The notes: a model not told the origin generated them from the sequence alone. Shown: positions 23,738-32,033, counted from the stretch's first letter. The stretch is DNA of 64,000 nt from Monodelphis domestica (GCF_027887165.1 NC_077233.1:180939207-181003206); one strand, 5' to 3'. Made by a program: numbers and translations.

Positions 23738-24705
23738 TGTTACAAGGGAATCACTTTAAAAGACTGATATATATTAATTTAAGGTCGCCAAGGAATCAGC
23801 TATGTAATTCCTAAATGAAAAACTCAAGTCAGCCGTCAGCCTTTTTTGGAGTTTAATTACAATAGGAGCAAGAAAGGAATTAGAGATATATATAGAGAGA
23901 GAGAAAGGGGAGAGAAGGGAATAGGGCTTAAATACCCCTTCTGTTTAGGCTGGGCCAAAAGGCCCAAGCCCTTAGATAGCTGGGGCAAAGAAAAAGAGAT
24001 CAGTCCCTATTACTCACGTGTCCAAAATGGAGAAACAGTCTCAGAGGCCCCCACCTTCAGCTTCCTTCAGAGCAAGCTTCCTCAGAGCCCAGGAACCACA
24101 CCGACCAAAAACTCCACTCCCTCCCAGTCTCCAGACCCTCCTATCTTTAAGGACACCATCCAAGTTGCCTCCCCTCAGTCCTCACATCTACCAATCACTC
24201 TTCATCAATTTCCCTGTCAATGGAGGCTCTCGCTTAACCCAGGACCGCCCAGAGGTTTCTGGCTTTTGCACATGTCTGTTGAAGATCATATTTTTCAAAT
24301 GATTAAATCTTTACTCCTTTGTTACAGCCCTTTCTAAATCCTGTTAACTTGAGTATGGTAGAGATTGGAATAATTAAATTTTGATCTAGGCTGCAGCCCT
24401 TACTCAATCCTATTAGGACTGAATAGGGTGGAGATTTATTCCAAGTATCTCCATTGTATCAATTCTAAAATCAATCAAGACTCAAAGAAATTCCTGTTCT
24501 ATGCTTAAGCATAGGTCAAAGTCCTTTCCATTGTTCAGCAAAGGGTTTCTGTCCTAAAGTAATCTTAAGAAGGGAAGAGAAGGAACCTCCCATGCCAATG
24601 GGGTTCCCATTCCAATAGACTATCAGTAAGAAATTTTCCAAGTATGAAATATCCCAATGGTGAAATTTCCAACATTTACAAGTCTAAGGAAATTTGAGGT
24701 TTACA
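23738..24705 (-). repeat. 3' LTR of the young provirus
   Basis: 968 bp on the genomic + strand from TGTTAC to TTTACA, giving TG...CA ends. Nearly identical to 32,251-33,215, and clearly related to the solo LTR at 62,732-63,760. Confidence 0.97.
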
Positions 24706-24717
24706 ATCCCCCCTGAT
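24706..24717 (-). promoter_or_regulatory. Polypurine tract
   Basis: On the minus strand a GATCATCAGGGGGGAT run abuts the 3' LTR. Such a purine tract primes plus-strand DNA synthesis in retroviruses. The 15-bp junction sequence (24,702-24,716) recurs at 25,211-25,225. Confidence 0.85.
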
Positions 24718-26079
24718 GATCATTGGGAGACTAGTCTCCCCATTGATCATTTAACATAATCATTTTGTAGTTCTAAATTCACTTCTAACTAAAGATATAC
24801 ACAATATTCAATTTTCTAGGAGAAATTAGAATAGTGAGAGAGGAAATAGAAAAGAAAAGAAAGCAAAACCAATGTTTGCTAGGCGCATTGACAGAAAGCC
24901 AAATTAGGGGCAGTCCCTTTTGGCATAAATGTTACAATAAATGTTCAATCAAAAGTTCAGTCCAATCAATCACATCCAAAGTTCATTCTTGATCTTCTTG
25001 ATGAAGTGTAGGTTTTTCGGCATCTTTCTGCAACAGTTCATTCTCTGGATATAAAAGTTTCAAGCTTCTTTCTTGAAGATCTTTTCTCGAACAAAATCAA
25101 AATCTTTGAATTTTTTATAAAAGTAAAATCTTAAACAAAATTCTTGGATTTTTATAAAAATACAATCTCAAACAAAAAAAATTCAAAAATTCTTAGATTT
25201 TAAATTAAAATACAATCCCCCCTGAAGTAAGTATTTAAAAAATATATATATCAAGTTTAGCTCAGAATGCAATGTTCAGTTATGGGGGTGTATGTGTCAA
25301 TTATCAAAAGAATAGAAAAATAATCAAAAACATAAGAAAAATTCAAAATAGACCTTGTATAGGTCCAGTTTAAAGTAATTTCTATCCCACAAGTATGTAG
25401 GACAGAATGCAGTAATATTTCACTTAGCCATTTGTAGCCAAGACTACAGGAAGTTGCCATAATATAAGAAGGAAAGAATTAGAATTCTATTTTGATGGGG
25501 AAATGTCATTCCCTTGTCTGATTTTTTCCTCAGGGATATAGGGAGCCAGCATGATATTCAAGCTTTGTACTTGTTTGAGTATTTCGAAAAGAGTGTAGAT
25601 ACAAGGAAGTCCTACGACTTAAACATAAGTTAAGCGTCGCAACCTCGAGTCTCACTTTAATATTTCATGTGTGCTCTATTGGCACTATTCAGGTTTAGTC
25701 TGTGCTCCTTGTTTTTATCCCTTTTCCTGGAATCAGACACAAACATTAATCACAGTCCTATAATATTTTATCAATAAATGGCAGGTTCCCATAGTTTAAA
25801 GCTTTTAGGCATATATTGATATTATAGCAAGAGTATATATATTAACTTGTATTACTGCAGGGAAAAATATTAATATTAATTATGTGTACCTTCAGTACAA
25901 AAAATGAGAAAAAAAATCAAATATTCTGATAAAAAATAAAAGAAAAGAAATAAAAAATAAGAAAAAAATCAGTAATTCAATATATTCTTGAGAAAAAAAA
26001 ACAGCATCCATTTGTCTATGGATTATTATCTCCAATTCATATGATAAGATAGAGTCACAATTCATATGATAGGATAGAG
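24718..26079 (-). other. Env-less region between pol and 3' LTR
   Basis: About 1.36 kb, strongly AT-rich, where env would be expected. I see no signal peptide, SU/TM cleavage site, or immunosuppressive or CX6CC-like motif in any minus-strand frame. The longest frame (25,892-26,083, 63 codons) is low-complexity, Phe/Ile-rich, and overlaps the pol stop. It also holds an internal copy of the polypurine-tract motif at 25,211-25,225. Env was either deleted or never present in this lineage. Confidence 0.75.
25211..25225 (-). repeat. Internal copy of the polypurine-tract motif
   Basis: TACAATCCCCCCTGA on the + strand is identical to the LTR/tract junction at 24,702-24,716. It may be a central polypurine tract or a relic of a former LTR edge. 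Confidence 0.7.
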
Positions 26080-26083
26080 TCAA
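26034..26083 (-). repeat. 25-bp tandem duplication covering the pol stop
   Basis: 26,034-26,058 and 26,059-26,083 are direct repeats with one mismatch. The TGA that ends pol (26,080-26,082) lies in the copy proximal to pol. Confidence 0.85.
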
Positions 26084-29000
26084 TCAGTCTCAGCAGAAGA
26101 TGCTTTCTTCACATGTGAGCAGTGAATCCAAGAGTCTCTTTCTCCAATCTTTATAGATGTTGGAGTAGTTAATAATATTTGGAATGGTCCTTCCCATGAA
26201 GGTTCAGTTGCTCCAGTTCGCTTGAAATTCTTGATATAAACTTTATCTCCTGGGTTCAGGTCATGCAGAGAAAAGTCTAATGGTCCAGCTTGTACTGCAG
26301 CTCCGGATTCATGAAGTTCACGTAGTTTGTGCTGTAACTCCTGTATATAGGAAGCAATAGTAATATCTCCCCCTAATAGCGATGTATAAGCCGGGGAGAA
26401 AGGCTTAGCCTGTATAGGCGGATGTCCAAAAAGCATCTCAAACGGTGAAATATGTAAGTCTCCTCTAGGCCTGCTTCTAAGATAAAATAGGGCCAGAGGG
26501 AGAATTTCAGGCCATTTTAAATGGGTCTCAGTGCATAATTTGCCAATCATAGTCTTAAGTTCTTTATTCATCCTCTCCACTTGGCCTGAGCTCTGGGGGT
26601 GATATGGAACATGGAATTTTGGAGTTATCCCCAAGCAAGAATATATTTGATTTAAGACAGAATCGGTAAAATGACTCCCTCTATCGGAGTCAATACGTGC
26701 TGGTAGGCCAAAACGAGGAATAATTTCTTTTAAAAGTATCTTTGCAACAAAATCTGCTGTGGCTCGGGTCGTAGGAAATGCTTCCGGCCATCTGGTTAGT
26801 TGATCTACAATTACTAGACAAAATTTATAACGTCCAGCCTTTGGCATTGTTATGAAATCTATCTGTAGATGTTCAAAAGGTGTGTAAGCCAGAGGACGTC
26901 CCCCAAAGGCTTTTCCACGATATGCATGTTGGTTATATGCCTGGCAAATAGGGCAGGCTGAACATACTTTAGAGGCTACAGTAGTTATACCAGGGGCTAT
27001 CCATACTCTCTTGACAGAGTCCACGATGCCCTGGGTGCCAAAATGACCATTTTTATGAATAGATTGGCAAATTTGGTTATAGAAACTTCTAGGGAGCAGG
27101 GGTTTTCCTTCAGGTGACACCCATACTCCATTAATTTGTTTTGCTTTAAATTTTTGTTTCCATTTTTCCACTTCCTTTTCATTATAGGAGAGTGATAAAT
27201 TTAAATTATCAGTGGTTGTTGATGTTAAAATTAATCCAGGTCCTTCTATGGCTGCTAGTTTTGCAGCGGCATCTGCTCGGTCATTTCCTCTAGAGACAGG
27301 GTCAGAGCCACCTGTATGGGCAGAGCAATGAACTACAGCTAGGGCTTTAGGCAGTTTGAGAGCAGAAAGAACTTCATTAATAATTTCTGCATTAGCTATG
27401 GATTTTCCAGCTGAGGTTAAAAATCCTCTTTGGAGCCATAGCATCCCGACTGAGTGACAAATGCCGAAAGCATATCTAGAATCCGTATAAATTGTTGCCT
27501 TTTTATCCTTGGCAATTATACAAGCTTGTTTTAGAGCTATGAGTTCTGCTCCTTGAGCGCTAATGTTAGAAGGTAGTGAAGCTGACCATTCAGTGGCAAA
27601 TTCTGAGACTACGGCAGCTCCAGTGTAACGTATGCCATCCCTCATAAAAGAGGAACCATCGGTAAATAAAATCAGATCTGCATTGTCTAAGGGAGTGTCC
27701 AAGAGATTATCTCGAGGCTTTTCTGCCATGGACACTAATGTTTCACAGTTATGTAGTGGTTCTCCTGAAGTAGGTAAATCTGGAAGCAAGGTGGCAGGGT
27801 TAAGAGTTGAACAGCGTTTCAAGGTAATATTTTCACTATTTAATAAGGTTATTTCATACCTTGTAATTCTCTGATCCGAGAATGCCTGTGTTCTATGTTT
27901 TACCAATAATGCTTCAATCTCATGTGGGCACATTATTGTTAATGGACATCCCAATACTAAATCAACGGTTTTTGTTACTAGTAAGGCTGTAGCAGCTACT
28001 CCTCTAAGGCATGGTGGTGCTCCTGCTGCTACTGGGTCTAGTTGGGCAGAATAATAAGCAATTGGGCGCTGAGAAGGTCCCAAAGTCTGAGTTAACACAC
28101 CAGAGGCTACTCCTCTTCGCTCATGCACATATAAAGTAAATGGCTTGTTGTAATCTGGGATGCCTAGAGCAGGGGCAGACATGATAGCCTTTTTCAGATC
28201 CATTAGAGCTGACAAGTGTTCAGGCTCTAATTTGAGGGGTTCAGGAACCGAATCCTTTGTTAATGCTATAAGGGGTTTAGTGATTTCCCCATAGCAAGGA
28301 ATCCATTGTCTACAAAACCCTGTTGCTCCTAAAATTGCTCTCAGCTGTTTCTTAGTGGTAGGAGCACTCAATTTTTGAATGTTCTCAATTCGTTTTGGAG
28401 AAATATAACGAGCACCCGCAGTCAAGATGAATCCCAAATATTCTACTTTTTGGAGACACCATTGAACTTTATCCTTAGAGATTTTATGTCCTCTTTTGTG
28501 CAATTCCAAAAGAAGGTGTTTGCTATCTTCTTGACATGTTTTTGCATCTGTTGAAGCCAAGAGTAGATCATCTACATATTTGATTAATTTGCTATTTTTA
28601 AATGTTATATTGTCTGTGTCTTGGCTCAAAATTTGCTCAAATAAGCTCGGACTTTCGACATAACCCTGTGGCAGTCGACACCAGGTATTTTGTGAGCCCT
28701 TCCAGGTGAAAGCAAAAATATGCCTGGAGTTTTCATGTATTGGTATGGAAAAGAAAGCTGAACACAAGTCTACTACTGTAAAGTATGTAGCTGTGCTAGG
28801 AATAGATGAAATAATAGTATGTATGTTAGAAACTACGGAGTGTCTCTTTATAACGTGATTATTCACTGCCCTTAGATCCTGTACGAATCTATAGATGTGC
28901 TTGCCATCGGGTCCTTTTTTTGGTTTTTTAATTGGCAGGATGGGCGTGTTGTATTCAGATTTGCAAGGGATTATTATTCCCTGTTCTATTAATGAGTTAA

Positions 29001-29667
29001 TAACTGGTGTAATACCCTCAATTGCCTCCTTTGAGAGGGGATACTGAGGGATAGAAGGAGGTGGGCTAGATTTAGTTTTTATCTGCACAGGAACAGCAGA
29101 TTTAAGTAAGCCTACATCAGAAGAAGATGTGGCCCAAAGAGACTCCGGTATATCTTTAGGTATTTCAAAAATGGAAGGTTCTTTTGCCTCCTGGTTTTCC
29201 GAGAGAAGTACAGGGAGTAAATTTAAAGATTCCTCTGGTACTTCTAATGATAATGAGCCATCTGGGGAGCAGGTTATTGTGGCTCTGAGTTTGCATAGAA
29301 GGTCCCTCCCCAGCAAATTTAAAGGGGAGTCAGGCATCAAAAGGAAGGTGTGTTGTACCTCTAGGGGTCCTACAGACACCATTCTAGGAGGAAGTCTTTT
29401 AACTCTTTGGGTTATTCCTGATACTCCCATTACATTCTCTGAGCCAATAGAATAACATTGTAAATCAGGTGTTCTCTTTAATACAGACCAGGAAGCTCCG
29501 GTGTCTAATAGACAATCATAATAGGTGTTACCCACTTTTAAGGTAACATGGGGTTCATTAGTATGGGGAGGGCAGTGGATAGGGACAACGGGTAGTAGGA
29601 CATCAGGGTCTGGGAAATCAAAGGTTGTATCCTCTGATTCCTGTGCCCCAGCCCCCCCCGGGCACCA
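26080..29667 (-). CDS. pol: Pro-Pol: protease, RT, RNase H, integrase
   Basis: The frame is open from the TGA at 29,668-29,670 to the TGA at 26,080, about 1,195 residues. Numbering below starts at the GTG codon at 29,535. Protease: DTGAS at 11-15. RT: first Asp at 256 (VVDL), LPQG 288-291, YVDD 320-323. RNase H: Asp626 (FTDGS), Glu664, Asp685 (YTDSR), Asp752. Integrase: zinc-binding His827, His831, Cys861, Cys864; catalytic Asp893, Asp951, Glu987 with 35 residues between the last two; C-terminal WEGPF. The text before the protease (a TLKV block) resembles the gammaretroviral Pro start. It shares frame with gag, so expression must pass the TGA, by readthrough as in gammaretroviruses. No frameshift or nonsense codon; probably enzymatically competent, though unproven. 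Confidence 0.95.
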   Translation of the reverse strand, partial: WCPGGAGAQESEDTTFDFPDPDVLLPVVPIHCPPHTNEPHVTLKVGNTYYDCLLDTGASWSVLKRTPDLQCYSIGSENVMGVSGITQRVKRLPPRMVSVGPLEVQHTFLLMPDSPLNLLGRDLLCKLRATITCSPDGSLSLEVPEESLNLLPVLLSENQEAKEPSIFEIPKDIPESLWATSSSDVGLLKSAVPVQIKTKSSPPPSIPQYPLSKEAIEGITPVINSLIEQGIIIPCKSEYNTPILPIKKPKKGPDGKHIYRFVQDLRAVNNHVIKRHSVVSNIHTIISSIPSTATYFTVVDLCSAFFSIPIHENSRHIFAFTWKGSQNTWCRLPQGYVESPSLFEQILSQDTDNITFKNSKLIKYVDDLLLASTDAKTCQEDSKHLLLELHKRGHKISKDKVQWCLQKVEYLGFILTAGARYISPKRIENIQKLSAPTTKKQLRAILGATGFCRQWIPCYGEITKPLIALTKDSVPEPLKLEPEHLSALMDLKKAIMSAPALGIPDYNKPFTLYVHERRGVASGVLTQTLGPSQRPIAYYSAQLDPVAAGAPPCLRGVAATALLVTKTVDLVLGCPLTIMCPHEIEALLVKHRTQAFSDQRITRYEITLLNSENITLKRCSTLNPATLLPDLPTSGEPLHNCETLVSMAEKPRDNLLDTPLDNADLILFTDGSSFMRDGIRYTGAAVVSEFATEWSASLPSNISAQGAELIALKQACIIAKDKKATIYTDSRYAFGICHSVGMLWLQRGFLTSAGKSIANAEIINEVLSALKLPKALAVVHCSAHTGGSDPVSRGNDRADAAAKLAAIEGPGLILTSTTTDNLNLSLSYNEKEVEKWKQKFKAKQINGVWVSPEGKPLLPRSFYNQICQSIHKNGHFGTQGIVDSVKRVWIAPGITTVASKVCSACPICQAYNQHAYRGKAFGGRPLAYTPFEHLQIDFITMPKAGRYKFCLVIVDQLTRWPEAFPTTRATADFVAKILLKEIIPRFGLPARIDSDRGSHFTDSVLNQIYSCLGITPKFHVPYHPQSSGQVERMNKELKTMIGKLCTETHLKWPEILPLALFYLRSRPRGDLHISPFEMLFGHPPIQAKPFSPAYTSLLGGDITIASYIQELQHKLRELHESGAAVQAGPLDFSLHDLNPGDKVYIKNFKRTGATEPSWEGPFQILLTTPTSIKIGERDSWIHCSHVKKASSAETD

Positions 29668-29670
29668 TCA
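29650..29670 (-). promoter_or_regulatory. Candidate readthrough stop (TGA) before pro-pol
   Basis: TGA at 29,668-29,670 (minus) is followed by TGG and a GC-rich section where TGCCC can pair with GGGCA across a G-run, an island of high GC in an AT-rich element. In gammaretroviruses a stop between NC and protease, followed by a structured element, permits readthrough. Position just before the Pro-Pol frame fits that role. A pseudoknot was not modelled. Confidence 0.55.
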
Positions 29671-29796
29671 TTGTGTTTGGGATATTCCTTGGGCACCCCC
29701 CTGAAGGGCACCTCTCTGAGGGTCATTAGTACCTCGAGTAATTTTTGGACGAGCGCCATTTCTCATATATTGTTGAGTATTATCATTAAAATTTTC
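29671..29796 (-). CDS. Open 42-codon segment between the gag and TGA stops
   Basis: In the gag/pol frame, after the gag TAA (29,797-29,799), 42 codons stay open until the TGA at 29,668-29,670. The segment begins Glu-Asn-Phe-Asn-Asp-Asn, echoing the last residues before the TAA (Glu-Phe-Asn-Asp-Asn), so it looks like a continuation of the nucleocapsid tail. Either the TAA is a late nonsense mutation that shortened Gag, or it is a second suppressible stop. It would only be translated if the TAA is passed. Confidence 0.5.
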
Positions 29797-31083
29797 TTAA
29801 ATTTGAGCATTGTCATTAAATTCCCAATTCCTATTTCTATAATTCTGGTTTCTAAAGTTCTTATTTCTATATTCATTATAGTTATTTCCATAGTCATTAT
29901 TATAATTTCTAGAATTCTGGTTTCTATAACCATTATCATAATTTCTATAGTTATTATTTCTAAAACCATTATTAAACTGTGTATTCCTTCCAAACATCTT
30001 AAGAAAGGTTCTACATTCCATCATTTTGTGGCCCTTCTTCTCACAGAAGTGGCAAGTAATGGATTGATAATTGGATTTCTGGAGAGGGGCAATTGTCGTT
30101 GGTTCATTATCATGCCCACTTTCTAATTTAGTTATCCTATCTATTACACATCTCATTTTTTTCTTCATTTCCTCCATGTCATCATTATTCTCTTTCTCCT
30201 TTTCTTCGTTTCCCTTAAAAACATATATAGCTGTTTTTCGCAATTCTTCAAGGTCCATATCTGACCATCTTGGGCATTGTGTTTTAAAATAATTTTTAAT
30301 TACTTTGCAAGAATTGTTTACAAAGATTCTTCTAACTTGTCTTAAACTATTCTCTTTATTTAAGTCCCAATCTAAGTATCTGTCCCCAAACTCGATAATT
30401 CTGTCCATAAATCTGGAGGGTGTTTCTTTTTCCTTTTGCTTAATTTTTTCCAGTTCCATCCACTTATCTGTACTGTCCGCACATTCCTTCATGGCCGTGA
30501 GGATGGCCTCTCTACAACGGTATAGTTGTAGATAGTCCTCAGGATTATTATAGTCCCATTCGGGATCCTGAGATGGCCAATGTGCTGCATTACGCCCCCG
30601 GGTTTTGTTGACATGAGCAATTATTTTATTTTTTTCACATTCACTTAAAAAAGCCTGTAGTAAGCTCTCAACGTCCTTGTAAGACGGATTATACTGAAAA
30701 AATATGTCTCCCATCTTTTTTGTTACTAGAAAAGGATCTTGTTCATATGTGGGGATATTTCGTGTAAATTCATTTATTTCTTGGGGAGTAAACGGTATCC
30801 TATGTCTTAAAGTCACCACATCCCCATTTCGTCCTATTTCAGGTACTTCTCTTAGAGGAAACAGGCCTCTAGTTGGATTTTGCACCTGTGGGTCAGTTTG
30901 ACAAGGGCAGGTTTCTCTAGGAGGACAAGATCTCCCTTGCATTGGAATTTGGTTTTCTGTAGGAGAAGGAACATGAGAAGCTGGGATTGCAGGGGAAGGG
31001 TTTTGGGGATTAAATTCAGACAAGATTTGCATTACACGAGAGAAGCAGTCTGTTAACTGGGCTATAGGGAAGGTGTTTTCCAT
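29797..31083 (-). CDS. gag: Gag: p12-like, capsid and nucleocapsid
   Basis: 428 residues from an ATG at 31,083, only two codons after the stop of the upstream frame. Gag is the structural polyprotein. Residues 1-75 are Pro/Cys-rich and p12-like. PLREV at 76-80 marks a class I capsid N-terminus. Capsid runs to about 320, a charged Glu/Lys-rich helix lies at about 290-320, and one CCHC zinc knuckle (CX2CX4HX4C) is at 344-357. An Asn/Arg/Tyr-rich tail ends at TAA 29,797. Odd points: residue 2 is Glu, so there is no Met-Gly myristoylation signal, and no matrix domain of usual size precedes the p12-like part. The frame just upstream may supply that role. Confidence 0.93.
   Translation of the reverse strand: MENTFPIAQLTDCFSRVMQILSEFNPQNPSPAIPASHVPSPTENQIPMQGRSCPPRETCPCQTDPQVQNPTRGLFPLREVPEIGRNGDVVTLRHRIPFTPQEINEFTRNIPTYEQDPFLVTKKMGDIFFQYNPSYKDVESLLQAFLSECEKNKIIAHVNKTRGRNAAHWPSQDPEWDYNNPEDYLQLYRCREAILTAMKECADSTDKWMELEKIKQKEKETPSRFMDRIIEFGDRYLDWDLNKENSLRQVRRIFVNNSCKVIKNYFKTQCPRWSDMDLEELRKTAIYVFKGNEEKEKENNDDMEEMKKKMRCVIDRITKLESGHDNEPTTIAPLQKSNYQSITCHFCEKKGHKMMECRTFLKMFGRNTQFNNGFRNNNYRNYDNGYRNQNSRNYNNDYGNNYNEYRNKNFRNQNYRNRNWEFNDNAQI
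29800..29995 (-). repeat. Asn/Arg/Tyr-rich repeat region of nucleocapsid
   Basis: Imperfect short tandem repeats (variants of TTTCTATAATTCTGG and TTATTATAATTTCT on the + strand) encode about 60 residues built from RN, NY and YRN units after the zinc knuckle. Confidence 0.75.
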
Positions 31084-31089
31084 CTCTAT

Positions 31090-31743
31090 TTACGGGAAGG
31101 AAATTTCCTCATTCAAAGGTTCAGAAACAGGTCTGTTTCTGGTAGAGTGGGTGTTTGCCCATTGATCCTGTAAGAAACATTTTAGATCTTCTAATTGGGC
31201 TTGCATTTTATCCTCAATTTTTCCTATTTTATCTTCCATATCTCCCATTTTATCCTCAATATTTCCTATTTTATTCTCAATATTTCCTATTTTATCCTCA
31301 AGTTTTTCTATTTTATTCTCAATATTTCCTATTTTATCCTCAATTTTTTCTATTGTATCCTCAATTTTTTCTATTTTATCCTCAATTTTTTCTATTTTAT
31401 CCTCAATATTTTCTATTTTATCCTCAATATTTTCTATTTTATCCTCATTTTTTTCTATTTTATCCTCAACATTTTCTATTTTATCCTCAATATTTTCTAT
31501 TTTATCCTCATTTTGTTTTATTTTATCCTCATTTTGTTTTATTTTATCCTCATTTTGTTTTATTTTATCCTCATTTTGTTTTATTTTATCCTCAATATTT
31601 TTTATTTTTTCATCTCTAAATATAGTATTGAGGAGTACAAAAATGACAGTACCTATTAATATAAAAATTTGGAGGTATCCTTCATTCCTCAATGCCCCTA
31701 CTTCTTCAGCTGCCATATAATTGTCAAAGAATGTAGTACTCAT
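31090..31743 (-). CDS. Pre-gag membrane-anchored coiled-coil protein
   Basis: 217 residues from the ATG at 31,743, with A at -3. I read no other AUG on the minus strand from the LTR R region to here, so this is the first AUG of the genomic RNA. N-terminus about 23 residues, net acidic; one hydrophobic segment at about 24-43 (YLQIFILIG...NTIF); then Arg/Lys; then 19-20 uninterrupted heptads (units such as IEDKIEN and NEDKIKQ, Ile or Asn at one core site and Ile at the other) to about 181; then a short polar tail. More positive charge after the membrane segment predicts N-out/C-in, leaving the coil in the cytosol. Stop TAA at 31,090 is in the gag frame, 6 nt before the gag ATG. It occupies the place of matrix. 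No known family recognised. Capture of a host sequence is an alternative. Confidence 0.8.
   Translation of the reverse strand: MSTTFFDNYMAAEEVGALRNEGYLQIFILIGTVIFVLLNTIFRDEKIKNIEDKIKQNEDKIKQNEDKIKQNEDKIKQNEDKIENIEDKIENVEDKIEKNEDKIENIEDKIENIEDKIEKIEDKIEKIEDTIEKIEDKIGNIENKIEKLEDKIGNIENKIGNIEDKMGDMEDKIGKIEDKMQAQLEDLKCFLQDQWANTHSTRNRPVSEPLNEEISFP
31205..31620 (-). repeat. 21-bp minisatellite encoding heptads
   Basis: About twenty 21-bp units (+ strand variants of TTTTATCCTCAATATTTTCTA) keep perfect 3n spacing so each adds one heptad. Four near-identical NEDKIKQ units at 31,530-31,600 look like the most recent expansion. Confidence 0.95.
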
Positions 31744-31934
31744 TTTTATATGTATATTTTGTAATTTCACAAAACACGTGGGGAGCAGGGCAAAGCAACA
31801 AACTTTCCACAGGGTTTTTTTTTTTTAATCCAGGAAGTTGTTCCTTAAGGGAAAGGATATTTAGAAACAGTTCTTCCAGCCAGGACTTTAGAGTCCTGTT
31901 GCTGAGATTTAAAAACAGCTGTTTTCTGTCTATC

Positions 31935-32033
31935 AGAGTCACACAGCTGGGAAGTATCTGAGGTCCGATTTGAACCCAGGACCTTCTGCCTCTAGGGCTG
32001 GCTCTCAATCCGCTGAGCTACCCAGCTGTCCCT
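31935..32033 (-). repeat. tRNA-derived SINE head inside the viral leader
   Basis: On the minus strand: GGGACAGCTGGGTAGCTCAG, an A-box-like TAGCTCAGCGG, and a B-box-like GGTTCAAATCG, then the SINE body up to 'tgtgtgactct', where it stops. Well preserved compared with the old SINEs elsewhere. No target duplication seen. Confidence 0.8.

Noticed and set aside
23846..24337. Open frames inside the LTR (also at 32,528-32,812), a possible LTR-encoded protein
   Set aside because: They read against the viral sense, lie in U3 and show no domain. Their conservation in both LTRs merely reflects LTR identity.
26997..27182. A 61-codon minus frame inside pol
   Set aside because: Out-of-frame shadow of the integrase region.
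29671..30126. A 151-codon + strand frame rich in Ile/Ser opposite gag
   Set aside because: Antisense of the Asn/Arg-rich nucleocapsid repeat and adjoining gag.
31195..31620. CRISPR-like array suggested by regular 21-bp units
   Set aside because: Units are contiguous without spacers, in frame, and in a vertebrate provirus. It is a coding minisatellite.
31155..31659. Two 154-codon + strand frames rich in Phe, Tyr, Leu opposite the pre-gag frame
   Set aside because: They are antisense shadows of the 21-bp minisatellite, open only because the repeat has no stops in those frames. The minus strand is the viral sense strand.
31935..32033. A tRNA gene in the provirus leader
   Set aside because: A- and B-box-like motifs exist, but there is no cloverleaf or mature 3' end, and the text continues as a SINE body.
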